Shown here one piece after another: positions 55,101-64,000 of a stretch of DNA of 64,000 bases. A program made the position numbers and the translations under genes. The DNA is from Mesostigma viride. Its lineage: Eukaryota > Streptophyta > Mesostigmatophyceae > Mesostigmatales > Mesostigmataceae. The notes under the pieces were generated by a model. It was not told where the DNA came from and made no database searches. It saw only the letters and a list, made by a program, of their open reading frames with translations. The DNA lies in contig RPFO01000076.1 of the NCBI GenBank assembly GCA_009746045.1, forward strand, positions 3,420,420 through 3,484,419. The letters are read 5' to 3'. Each line of letters opens with the position of its first letter. Positions within the stretch are counted from its first letter, which is position 1.

Positions 55101-58100
55101 ACACCATGGCCACGCTTTTGGTGTGCCAAAAACCTCGCTGAAGATTCAGGAGTCGGGTACAAGGCAATGTAATGCAGAAAAACGAAAAAGAATTTGCGTA
55201 GACTTTATACGGATCGACCGACGAATTCTATTTCCTACCGCCTCAACATGATACCTAAACCGATGCAGCCCGCAGGTTGCAAGAAAAGTATGAAACCCAC
55301 CTACGAAATAGCAGCTGCTATTATAATGCATCCATCGTGATTTTCTTAGGTACGCTTCGCATACAATCTATTACGTATCCACTATCGCTGCTATGGCCAT
55401 CGCCACCTCGCTGGCAACCTCACCAAGAATGCATACCCCCCCAAGAAAAACATGTCGCACTCCAGTAATTAAAGCAATCAGAGATTTCTTTCCTAATTTC
55501 TATTGATCACTGGAAGGTTGCCTGCGCGCGCCCAAATCTTACTGCCGTTTTCAGCCAGCGCATAAAATCTCGAGTACGGTTCGGTTAGGTGCAGGCGTGG
55601 GTGGGTTTATACTTGATAAATCTGGTACGAACAGGTCCATATCTCTCAGGCGCGGGGTACCTGTGGGAGATGCACATAGTGACTTGCCTGATGCGTGAGC
55701 ACTTGGTGTGCGTCCGACGACTGACGGACACCCAAAATTTACGCGTCCGACGGCTGAGGCGCGGGGTAAAATTCCTGACACGTAAGTGCTGGTGCGTCAG
55801 CCGGCTGACGCATGCGTCACGCTACTAGAAACACTGGAAAGGGGGGTGCTCGAAGGGATAGAAAGGGCGACCCTTGGTAGCTTGGTTTTGTCCCAGAAGA
55901 TTTGATAACGACACCTGTGAATGCAGCGAGTGCCTGCAAGACTTAAGAGCCCAGCCCGCTTCCCCATTCCACACAACCAACCCCAGCAGGGCACCAAACG
56001 CCCCTACCGGGGGCCATGACCTACCAGTATGTATGCGTGGGTGGGCCGTGCAACGCCCGCCAACAACGGTTAGGGGGAGGGTGGGCCGCGCAACGCCCGC
56101 CAACAACGATTAGGGGGAGGGTGGGCCGCGCAACGCCCGCCAACAACGGTCAGGGGGAGGGTGGGCCGCGCAACGCCCGCCAACAACGGTCAGGGGGAGG
56201 GTGGGCCGCGCAACGCCCGCCAACAACGGTCAGGGGGAGGGTGGGCCGCGCAACGCCCGCCAACAACGGTCAGGGGAAGGGTGGGCCGCGCAACGCCCGC
56301 CAACAACGGTCAGGGGGAGGGTGGGCCGCGCAACGCCCGCCAACAACGGTTAGGGGGAGGGTGGGCCGCGCAACGCCCGCCAACAACGGTTAGGGGGAGG
56401 GTGGGCCGCGCAACGCCCGCCAACAACGGTCAGGGGAGGGTGGGCCGCGCAACGCCCGCCAACAACGGTTAGGGGGAGGGTGGGCCGCGCAACGCCCACC
56501 AACAACGGTCAGGGGGAGGGTGGGCCGCGCAACGCCCGCCAACAACGGTCAGGGGGAGGGTGGGCCGCGCAACGCCCGCCAACAACGATTAGGGGGAGGG
56601 TGGGCCGCGCAACGCCCGCCAACAACGGTTAGGGGGAGGGTGGGCCGCGCAACGCCCGCCAACAACGGTCAGGGGGAGGGTGGGCCGCGCAACGCCCGCC
56701 AACAACGGTCAGGGGGAGGGTGGGCCGCGCAACGCCTGCCAACAACGGTTAGGGGGAGGGTGGGCCGCGCAACGCCCGCCAACAACGGTTAGGGGGAGGG
56801 TGGGCCGCGCAACGCCCGCCAACAACGGTCAGGGGGAGGGTGGGCCGCGCAACGCCCGCCAACAACGGTTAGGGGGAGGGTGGGCCGCGCAACGCCCGCC
56901 AACAACGGTCAGGGGGAGGGTGGGCCGCGCAACGCCCGCCAACAACGGTCAGGGGAGGGTGGGCCACGCAACGCCCGCCAACAACGGTCAGGGGGAGGGT
57001 GGGCCGCGCAACGCCCGCCAACAACGGTCAGGGGGAGGGTGGGCTGCGCAACCCCCGCCAACAACGGTCAGGGGGAGGGTGGGCCGCGCAACGCCCGCCA
57101 ACAACGGTTAGGGGGAGGGTGGGCCGCGCAAAGCCTGCCAACAACGGTCAGGGGGAGGGTGGGCCGCGCAACGCCCGCCAACAACGGTTAGGGGGTGGGT
57201 GGGCCGTGCAACGCCCGCCAACAACGATTAGGGGGAGGGTGGGCCGTGCAACGCCCGCCAACAACGGTCAGGGGGAGGGTGGGCCGCGCAACGACCGCCA
57301 ACAACGGTCAGGGGGAGGGTGGGCCGTGCAACGCCCGCCAACAACGGTCAGGGGGAGGGTGGGCCGCGCAACGCCCGCCAACAACGGTCAGGGGGAGGGT
57401 GGGCCGCGCAACGCCCGCCAACAACGGTTAGGGGGAGGGTGGGCCGTGCAACGACCGCCAACAACGGTTAGGGGGAGCGTGGGCCGCGCAACGCCCGCCA
57501 ACAACGGTTAGGGGGAGGGTGGGCCGCGCAACGCCCGCCAACAACGGTTAGGGGGAGGGTGGGCCGCGCAACGCCCGCCAACAACGGTCAGGGGGAGGGT
57601 GGGCCGCGCAACGCCCGCCAACAACGGTTAGGGGGAGGGTGAGCCGCGCAACGACCGCCAAGTACAGCAGGGCACTTGCATTATCAAGGGCCCCTGTGCC
57701 CATAGGGCCGCGAATCCCAGCTTTACAACTTCGAAAATGGCGGCTGTGCCAAGCAGCCCGCTGTAAGCCATTCTCAAACATGCTGCTGCTGTACGTGCTG
57801 CACGGTGCAGCTGCCTCGCCATGTGCCTGCTCCGCGATGCAGTTGACCCCCTACGTGCCTGCTTCAATACCTCATTTGCCCCTTAGCTGCTCCGTGATGT
57901 GGTAGACGCCCTACATACCTGCTGGAATAAGGAGTACACCCCCTAGGTGCCTGCCCCTTCTCTGTACCTGCTCCGCGATGTAGTTGACGCCCGAGGGCGA
58001 GCACAGCTCGTATGTTTCCCCCAGCATTGCGTACAGGGGGGTCCACGTGCGCTCGTTGGCCGCGTAGGGAGACACCGCCCACGCGGCTGTCGGGGGAAAG

Positions 58101-61100
58101 GACGGGTGCCAGCACAGAGTAGGTAGCAGCTCAGAGAAGGTATGCATAGTTTGTGATGTATGCTGACAGAGTAGGTAGGGGGACACCGCCCACCCAGTTG
58201 CAGGGGAAGGGACGACTGTCAGCACAACAAAATGTTGGTATGAAAAGTAGAGTCGCATTTTGGGTGCCAGCACAGAGTAGGTATCAATATTGGTTAGGGA
58301 GCAGTACAGCGTAGGTATGTGCAGGTACAGCCATGCATGCCTTAAGGTGACGGTCCCGGCACGAATTTTTTGTCCCCGAAAAAATTCGCGGTACCCGTCC
58401 ATACCGTGAAAAAGTGGTGCACGGTGCGTGGCCCCCTACTGGAGCTGGCCATGGCGAATGCGTTTAGGCGAAACTACCATGATAGGGCATGCGAAATGCA
58501 AAATAAATATTAAATACGATGAGTTCATGATGTTATTTCTTAGCGGACTTATGTTCGTTTTGCAATGTCGATGATTATTTTTATGAGCATCGCCACGGGG
58601 GTCCATTTCTGGAATTTTCGTCGCAAGGAATAGATTAGAATGCACGCTGGCGGCGGTGATTGTCAGGTTTGATGGGGTTCAAGAAAGCGTCAAGGATGCG
58701 TTTTCTTTGTTATTAGTAAAGCCTTACCGACTTAGCTGGGTTTTGGCAAGATTTCCATCATTAGCTGTAAGACACTCTCCAGGCTCGCGAGATGCACTAG
58801 TCATCTTTACATGGAAGGTTGGTCTTTCTTGTGCTGCTGGGCGAAGGACAATGTCGGTGACGGTACGATGGTGTGCCCATCGTCACCATATAAATGTTTC
58901 GCTCCCTTGTCGGGTTATCAACGCATGTTTTCGCCTTCTTTCCGTGCAGATTGCGCCAGGTAGCATGCCATTCCGTGATAAGCCTCGCCAGATTCCTGGC
59001 AGCTTTCAATGATTTTATCCACGTTGCATGGCTGGGCGTGTCAAAGTGTGAGCCGTGGCATGTTGGGAAGCTGTTTGGGATTTGTTGAGTGATTAATTGG
59101 AAGGAGTTCGCTAAAAGCACTCAGTTTAATGTGAGTATTGACGCAGCGTTTCTTAGCAGCGGTTTCACTGCGCTTAGAGGCTGACAAGCTTGAGGTTGTT
59201 TCTTAGCAAACAAATGCGCTGGAGTGAAAGGCGACAGTGGGCATTCTGAGAGGCACATTGCATGGGTGGAACTGCATGTAGGTAGGGGATACCATTCTTT
59301 TCTTGGCCTCTCTCCCACTGCATTATGGGACAGCCCTGTCATATGCTAGCAAGGCAAAGTAACCATGGTAAGAAGCCCAGGCACGCAGCATGTATGAAAA
59401 GTATGCTTTCCCTGCGGACCGTCTCTTGTCCCCGTTGGTTGGGCAATCCGTAGATGGGGGTTTCTAGGGTGTCTGGGCATTGAACAGCATGGTTTTGGTA
59501 TGATGCTCACACCATAAACCTGGGACATGCTCTTTGGAAGTGTTGGCTAGGCATGTAGAGCTACCTGTCTTGTTGCTGTGCACACACCCGACAGGTTGCG
59601 CATGCCGAGGGAAGGCAAGAGCACATGAGGTGCCCAGCCACCTCCTTGTACGTTGTGGTCAAATTGGGCATGGTCAGGAGCCTTTTGGATGGCATAGGAA
59701 GCCTTTGTGTGCCTTAATACTCACTGTTGTCTTCCTTAGCCTCTGCACAGGTGGCCAACTGCCAAACGTTATAACTTCCACCTTTGAACTCAGAATGCGC
59801 TCAAACTTTGACAGCTGATGTGTGCCCACCTCTAGTATTTGTCTATATCTCCTGAGGGCCAAATAATGTGTTATTGATTTGTTTTATTTTTTCCAGCCTT
59901 GAAAAGTACGTCTTTGGGGGAAAAATCAATTACTCATGAAATACTCATTATTCTGGGGTGCCAATCCGATGGAACTTTTGCAAACTGGGGCAACAAAATG
60001 GGAATATATTGAAACATGCAATATGGTGTCCCCATTGTCCCAGGGAATACGTGCCATATATAGCGCGTCTTTTGCTATTTTTAGCGCAATACTGGTGTAT
60101 AATTGTGCATACCACCCTCAACAAGTGGTGGGATGGACTCCCACACATTCCATTTACATGCCTAATCTTTTGGGTACCCCCAGGTCAGCCTTGCATGTTG
60201 TTCCATGATCTGGTTTCAGGGGGGGCAAGAATGAGAACTCACATTAAGTTGGTTTTGCCGGATCAAGCGGGTCATCACCCAACTAAAGGCGTGAATGGCT
60301 GTACTTAATTGTACTAATTTGAACTTACGATACAAAAACGTACTAATCTGAACAATTTTGAACAAAGTTTTTCTAGAGGATGTCAAATCCCAGGCAACCC
60401 AACTAAAGGCGTGAACCCAACTTCAGCAGACCCACTTCAGGCATGACTGACTGTAGTAATGTATGCAGGTAGGAGTGGTTGGGGGGCACAACCCATGCGG
60501 CTGTGGGGGCATGCGGTAAGACCATTTATGTGACCGGTGGGAGCGTGGGGGCAGGCGATTCGCGCTGCTGCGGGGCCGCGCGGGTATCCATGCACATTAG
60601 ATATCAGCACTAAATAGCAGTAAAGATTTTTAAGAATCAGCACAGATTAGATACGTGCAGGAAGATAAATTTGTTATGTAAGCGGTGTAGCTATGTGCAG
60701 GTAAGCGGGAGGATGAGGCACTTGAGCGGAAGGAAACTGTTTTGCTTATGGGGTAGATCAGGCATGTGTGCAGGCATTGCTAATTACCTGTGCAGACCCT
60801 GCGGCCAGGTGAGGCAACGGAACATGCAGGCGATACGATGACGGCGAATGCCCTCTGGATACGAGTTTCTGATCCGTTTCTGACACCTATCCGGATACAC
60901 AGTGTGGAGTGGATGCCCAGTAATAGTGGATTTCCTTATTGGTTAAATAATTGGGAGTAGACGAACAAACGACAGAGGACAAACGAGTGTCAGTAGTACA
61001 ACGTTCCGATTTACCTCTGACAAACGTTGGTGCCAGCATTCCCTGTTTACAGCAGGCAGGTCTAGTTTTTTAAAAAAGATTTCTGGTCACCAACTCATCG

Positions 61101-62738
61101 TGCCAGAGTTTACCTGACGTGGAGCGCATGCCAAGGTGAGGCTGTCGCAGAGCACACCAAGATTGTTAAACGATTGAAAGAAGTCTGTTATACTTTCCAA
61201 CCTTTGGTGCCAAGGCTCACCTGTATAGAGCATGCGCTCGATCGGGTCCTGGCAGGCGGCCGCTTTATTCAACAGCTCGTCGTATTCCATGATCTGGCAA
61301 ACAGGATACATCACGGGTGGTTTTTGATTATGATTATTCAAGCGCGAAGGGCGCACGTCAAGCACAAAGTTGCAAACAGCACACGCTACGCATGTGCCAT
61401 GCACACCACCATGGCATCATGCCATGTGGGCCCGAATGGTGTGGTGTGGGGCAGCACGCCACAGTCTGGGCCGATGTGTAGCGAATGACATTACGTCATG
61501 ACGTCCAATAGTCCCAGCTCTACGGGGATGCGCTGCGCTACTGCCAAGCTATTTACTTAATATTTCCACTGGAAGTTTTAGGGATCCTTCCCGCGCAATC
61601 TCCATTGTTGTCACCTCAGCACAACTGACGTCCAATACCTGCTAAAATCCAACACAATTCTCACGCCTGCCGATGCGCATCGATTCTTACGCGCACCAAT
61701 GACATCGTCTGCCGGGATTGCCTTGCCTTGCCTGGCTTTGGCCTCACCTCGGCCACCTTCTGCAGCGTGGTCAGCGGCCCAAACAGGAAGGCTGGTCCAC
61801 TACTATTAAATCGTTCATTCACACGCCTCACCTCGGCCATCTTCTGCAGTGTGGTCAGCGGCTCAAACAGGAAGATGGGCAGGCTGATGAGGGAGGTGAC
61901 GTCGAGGCCGATGTACTTGTGGACCGAGGATAGCATGCGCTGGCGCTCCTGCAGGCACAAGGACGGCCGTGTGGTGGAGGTGTAGCATGGGAGCACGGCA
62001 GGATGGGAACCATGCCGCTAGAACAGGACGACAAACACTCTGGACAGTAAAGGGAATGGTTATTTGGGGGCAAGGGGCTGCCGCACCATCGGGGCAAGTA
62101 CGGAGGTGCCAAGCGTGCAAGTGGGGGGCCCAGGGGTGCAGGAGGGCAGTAAGGCAGCGTGAGAGGTTATAAACAATGTGAGATCACTGCAGGGCAATGT
62201 GGCAGTGCGCCAGCATGGCAGGGTGAAAGCTGTCGCGGCGATGGGAAAAAACGCGTTTGGGGCAGGTTTGGGGAAGTAAAAGGGACTGACAGTATCAGCG
62301 GTAGGCACGAAGTCCGCTGATAAAACGTTTACAAAACATGGACTTCCTTGCGAGAGAATGCATGGCCCCCCCCCGCCGCATTCAGTCCCCCCCCCCCTTC
62401 CTGCCATCCCCCCCCGCCCCCCCACACACGTACCTGTCCGCCACCCGGCCGCCCGCCTGCCCGACCATACGCCCGTCCGTCCACCCCGCCCGCCCACCCG
62501 CCCGCCCCCCCCATCCTCATCCCCCCACCCCCCACCTCTTGCACCATGTGCAGTGTGTTACGCAAACACTGCACGCAAGTGACAACATATATATGTGTAG
62601 AGTGACCACGCACCCACCTCTTGCTCCACGGGCAGTATGTCCTGCCGAAGCTCGTCCGCCTTGCCAATGTGCGTGTGGCCCTGGTCGTCCGGGTCATGCA
62701 CCTCCAGCTCGTCATCGATCTGGACCTCACCCACCAGG
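49198..62738 (-). CDS. Oxysterol-binding-protein-related lipid transfer protein, eight exons, 5' end outside window
   Basis: Coding exons on the minus strand: 62738-62618, 61948-61832, 61293-61221, 58086-57968, 53961-53756, 52690-52598, 50377-50033 and 49462-49198. All introns are GT-AG and all phases join without a break, giving about 446 residues. Motifs in order: [119 protein letters not shown] and [13 protein letters not shown]. This is the plant-type ORP sterol/PI4P transfer domain, acting at membrane contact sites. The hallmark EQVSHHPP reads EQVGVQPN. The C-terminus (WVPRFFRRM) ends at 49198. An upstream exon was not found; the region beyond 62738 is satellite. Confidence 0.93.
50033..50377 (-). 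other. Longest exon of the ORP gene (exon 7 of those seen)
   Basis: 345 bp, from [16 protein letters not shown] to [11 protein letters not shown]. It is bounded by an acceptor (CCACAG) and a GTGAGT donor. Unlike most other exons of this gene, no copy of its end is seen in the following intron. Confidence 0.9.
50455..50718. repeat. (GGGA)n microsatellite in intron
   Basis: Nearly pure GGGA units with GGCAAGCA interruptions at three places. It is just upstream of exon 7 on the coding strand, where it reads as a TCCC polypyrimidine run. Confidence 0.97.
51056..52543. mobile_element. hAT-type DNA transposon 2, in an ORP intron
   Basis: 1488 bp with 8-bp target duplication ATTGAAGG (51048-51055 and 52544-52551). 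The ends are CAGTGCTTCTGCTAA and the identical reverse complement. Subterminal regions hold many TTCGTCAACC motifs on the left and GTTGACGAA/AGTCAACC motifs on the right, likely transposase-binding sites. It carries one ORF. It inserted into a tandem copy of the exon 6 donor region. Confidence 0.93.
51596..52186 (+). CDS. Highly charged ORF of hAT-type element 2
   Basis: 196 residues, [20 protein letters not shown], then a long acidic/basic low-complexity region. A conserved-looking end follows ([36 protein letters not shown]) with a C-x2-C pair that could begin a BED- or TTF-type zinc finger as in hAT transposases. No catalytic domain follows within the element, so it may be a truncated transposase N-terminus. 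Confidence 0.5.
   Translation: MSKKNGLAGFKTSTLDALFKKQAGETVATENIVDLGRSLDEKEGRQGRDKRKRVEREEEDESNAQDEEDSGQSASSDSASNSVEEESGEEGAETERSKADDDGSSEPGKKKGKRKPAPSTKRQRQEYNKQYSKERPEREQWWENGQYEWAQTTTDLSGTKSIQCIPCSWHGQPVDRRAQRAGCRAKLGQNCASSAC
52555..52598 (-). repeat. Duplicated exon 6 end plus splice donor
   Basis: The exon end and donor (on the coding strand CTTCAAGCC..., then GGTGGGTGCT) are repeated downstream in the intron at about 35-bp spacing: a copy at 52551-52590, one split by the hAT insertion (51020-51055 and 52544-52560) and a partial one at 51006-51020. Confidence 0.8.
52808..52836 (+). repeat. Interstitial telomere-type repeat TTTAGGG
   Basis: Four tandem AGGGTTT units in an ORP intron. This is the plant-type telomere heptamer, common in the green lineage. 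Confidence 0.9.
53380..53790 (-). repeat. Array of about ten copies of the exon 5 end plus splice donor
   Basis: The last 24 bases of exon 5 (coding AYNILMG) together with the donor and about 10 intron bases recur roughly every 35 bp from the true exon end at 53756 into the intron, down to about 53380. Most copies keep the CAG/GT junction (GGGCAG then GT). Confidence 0.88.
54396..55836. mobile_element. hAT-type DNA transposon 3, in an ORP intron
   Basis: 1441 bp. Ends CAGTGTTTCTAGTA on both sides (inverted). The 8-bp flanks GAAATGGG and GAAAGGGG match at seven of eight positions, as expected for an aged target duplication. Subterminal palindromes of GACGCGCC/GGCGCGTC and GCTGACGC lie at both ends. 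No transposase is recognised. A minus-strand open stretch near 55000-55180 ([18 protein letters not shown]) could be a relic exon. Confidence 0.85.
56034..57655. repeat. 40-bp satellite, about 40 copies
   Basis: Head-to-tail units with cores GGGCCGCGCAACGCCCGCC and AACAACGGT(T/C)AGGGGGA. Copies are 95-100% alike and a few are one base shorter. It lies in the intron between exons 4 and 5. Because 40 is not a multiple of 3, a frame recurs every 120 bp; the long ORFs over it are artefacts. Confidence 0.97.
57823..57992 (-). repeat. Duplicated exon 4 end plus splice donor
   Basis: The exon 4 end (coding VNYIAEQ, true copy 57968-57992) is repeated in the intron at about 57823-57850 and 57883-57910, with weaker partial copies between. 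The true donor reads GT; the 57823 copy has GC and the 57883 copy CT at that position. Confidence 0.8.
58340..59330 (+). repeat. Dispersed repeat family, copy near 58.4 kb
   Basis: Diverged counterpart of the repeat at 43480-44800, starting with a CACGAATTTTTT / AAAAAATTCG inverted pair. It lies in the intron between exons 3 and 4. Confidence 0.65.
59331..61220. other. ORP intron without recognised features
   Basis: AT-rich intron sequence. No supported coding exon, transposon end or array was seen. A short repeated phrase, AACTAAAGGCGTGAA, occurs at 60282 and 60400. Confidence 0.4.
61744..61873 (-). repeat. Duplicated exon 2 end plus splice donor
   Basis: About 50 bp of the exon 2 end (coding [14 protein letters not shown]) and its donor GTGAGG recur at 61744-61795, 82 bp into the intron, with four or five substitutions ([14 protein letters not shown]). 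Confidence 0.9.
62380..62530. repeat. C-rich low-complexity tract
   Basis: Runs of C with CCGCC and CCACC motifs in the first visible intron. On the coding strand it is a G-rich tract with G-quadruplex potential. Confidence 0.8.
62529..62646 (-). repeat. Duplicated exon 1 end plus splice donor
   Basis: The end of the first visible exon and its donor (coding strand GCAAGAG then GTGGG) have a diverged copy about 90 bp into the intron at 62529-62556 (GTGCAAGAG then GTGGG). Confidence 0.7.
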
Positions 62739-62817
62739 CTGGCAACCACCAATGTGCATGCATGGGAAGGGAAGTGCCGATATCTGACACACGCACATAT
62801 AAATATGGGGCACGAGC

Positions 62818-63620
62818 CAGCCAAGCGGGGCCGCACACATGAACATGGGGCACCAGCCAAGCGGGGCCGCGCACACAAACATGGGGCACCAGCCAAGCGG
62901 GGCCGCGCACACAAACATGGGGCACCAGCCAAGCGGGGCAGCGCACATAAACATGGGGCACCAGCCAAGCGGGGCAGCGCACATAAACATGGGGCACCAG
63001 CCAAGCGGGGCCGCGCACATAAACATGGGGCACCAGCCAAGCGGGGCCGCGCACACAAACATGGGGCACCAGCCAAGCGGGGCCGCGCACACAAACATGG
63101 GGCACCAGCCAAGCGGGGCCGCACACATAAACATGGGGCACCAGCCAAGCGGGGCCGCGCACATAAACATGGGGCACCAGCCAAGCGGGGCCGCGCACAC
63201 AAACATGGGGCACCAGCCAAGCGGGGCCGCGCACACAAACATGGGGCACCAGCCAAGCGGGGCCGCGCACACAAACATGGGGCACCAGCCAAGCGGGGCC
63301 GCGCACATAAACATGGGGCACCAGCCAAGCGGGGCCGCGCACACAAACATGGGGCACCAGCCAAGCGGGGCCGCGCACATAAACATGGGGCACCAGCCAA
63401 GCGGGGCAGCGCACACAAACATGGGGCACCAGCCAAGCGGGGCCGCGCACACAAACATGGGGCACCAGCCAAGCGGGGCCGCGCACACAAACATGGGGCA
63501 CCAGCCAAGTGGGGCCGCACACACACAAACATGGGGCACCAGCCAAGCACACAAACATGGGGCACCAGCCAAGCGGGGCCGCGCACACAAACATGGGGCA
63601 CCAGCCAAGCGGGGCCGCAC
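62818..63620. repeat. 36-bp satellite, about 22 copies
   Basis: Units with cores ATGGGGCACCAGCCAAGC and GGGGCCGCGCACA. Variation is mainly GCC/GCA and ACACA/ACATA. The period is divisible by three, so several frames on both strands stay open; there is no evidence that any is translated. It lies upstream of the first visible exon. Confidence 0.95.
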
Positions 63621-63759
63621 ATGCACGGATGGGGGGGGACAAGCCAAGCGCGCATGGGGGGGAAAAGGCAGGCAGTACCGACGGACAAGGAGACTATGCC
63701 AGTGCGGACGGTGCACCACGAGGGGCAGATCTTCAATGCTGATCTTTAGTCAGCTTGTT

Positions 63760-63916
63760 AACTGGTTGCTCCAACTCTAACCATCAACTAGTTACTGATC
63801 GCTAATCAACTGGTTGCTCGAACTCTAACCATCAACTAGTTACTGATCGCTTATGAACTGGTTGCTCCGACGCTAACCATCAACTAGTTACTGATCGCTA
63901 ATCAACTGGTTGCTCT
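63760..63916. repeat. 48-bp tandem repeat, 3.3 copies
   Basis: Units start at 63760, 63808, 63856 and 63904. Each contains AACTGGTTGCTC and ATCAACTAGTTACTGATCGC, so the unit includes an AACTGGTT / AACTAGTT near-palindrome. Confidence 0.92.
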
Positions 63917-64000
63917 AATCGCTACACCATGAGGTGGGGCAGTAGAGCCCCACAGCCAGACGTGGCAGTGTCCACGGGCAGTGAGGTTTAGGCCCATTGT

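Noticed and set aside
56016-57511. Long ORFs over the 40-bp satellite ([13 protein letters not shown] type)
   Set aside because: They arise from the repeat lacking stops. The 40-bp period cycles all frames, and there is no start context or non-repeat domain.
56034-57655. CRISPR array
   Set aside because: Contiguous satellite units with no unique spacers, and a eukaryotic context.
62329-63749. ORFs of 300-437 residues on both strands over the 36-bp satellite
   Set aside because: Open in several frames on both strands because the period is 12 codons. The true coding part is only exon 62618-62738.
63640-63755. Additional upstream ORP exon
   Set aside because: A minus-strand open stretch exists, but it has no clear splice sites and no match to the region preceding an ORP domain.

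Overview
This is eukaryotic nuclear DNA. It has a spliced host gene with large introns, LTR and non-LTR retrotransposons, DNA transposons and many satellites, and no bacterial gene organisation. The host gene is a plant-type oxysterol-binding-protein relative, and a short plant-type telomere repeat (TTTAGGG) lies in one intron. A green-lineage organism, probably an alga, is the best guess. That is inference; no rRNA or organelle marker is present.

Layout. 1-1340: the 3' end of a repeat protein, then a palindromic CTCAGGA array. 1333-6016: a truncated Ty3/gypsy-like element on the minus strand (LTR, stand-alone RNase H1-N/viroplasmin-like ORF, polyQ gag, zinc knuckle, protease). 6021-16695: an LTR remnant and two Copia-like elements, A (plus) and C (minus, truncated). 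16864-23373: a cluster of unfamiliar ORFs, including a second viroplasmin-like ORF and a 557-bp inverted repeat carrying paralogous RG-rich ORFs around a 2.9-kb spacer. 23360-26111: a LINE fragment whose 3' tail is split by a TTAA-target DNA transposon. 26685-32840: complete Copia-like element B, with 347-bp LTRs and a 5-bp target duplication. 33637-38249: a LINE interrupted by a hAT-type element. 39405-43397: a PIF/Harbinger element. 45345-48126: LINE 3' ends and an ORF1-only retroposon. 49198-62738: eight coding exons of the host gene, whose introns hold two more hAT-type elements, 36-, 40- and 48-bp satellites and (GGGA)n.

Two observations stand out. First, the three Copia-like elements share the order GAG - zinc finger - integrase - protease-like domain - RT - RNase H. 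Copia normally has the protease before integrase. The protease-like domain has DTQ or DTN instead of DT/SG, and the RT box is HGDD. Second, in five of the seven host exons that end in a splice donor, the 3' end of the exon plus its donor has been duplicated into the downstream intron, up to about ten copies.

The transposons are mostly decayed and do not form a pathway. The one clearly functional-looking gene is the oxysterol-binding relative. All its exon phases match and its fold motifs are kept, but its hallmark HHPP lipid-phosphate motif reads VQPN.
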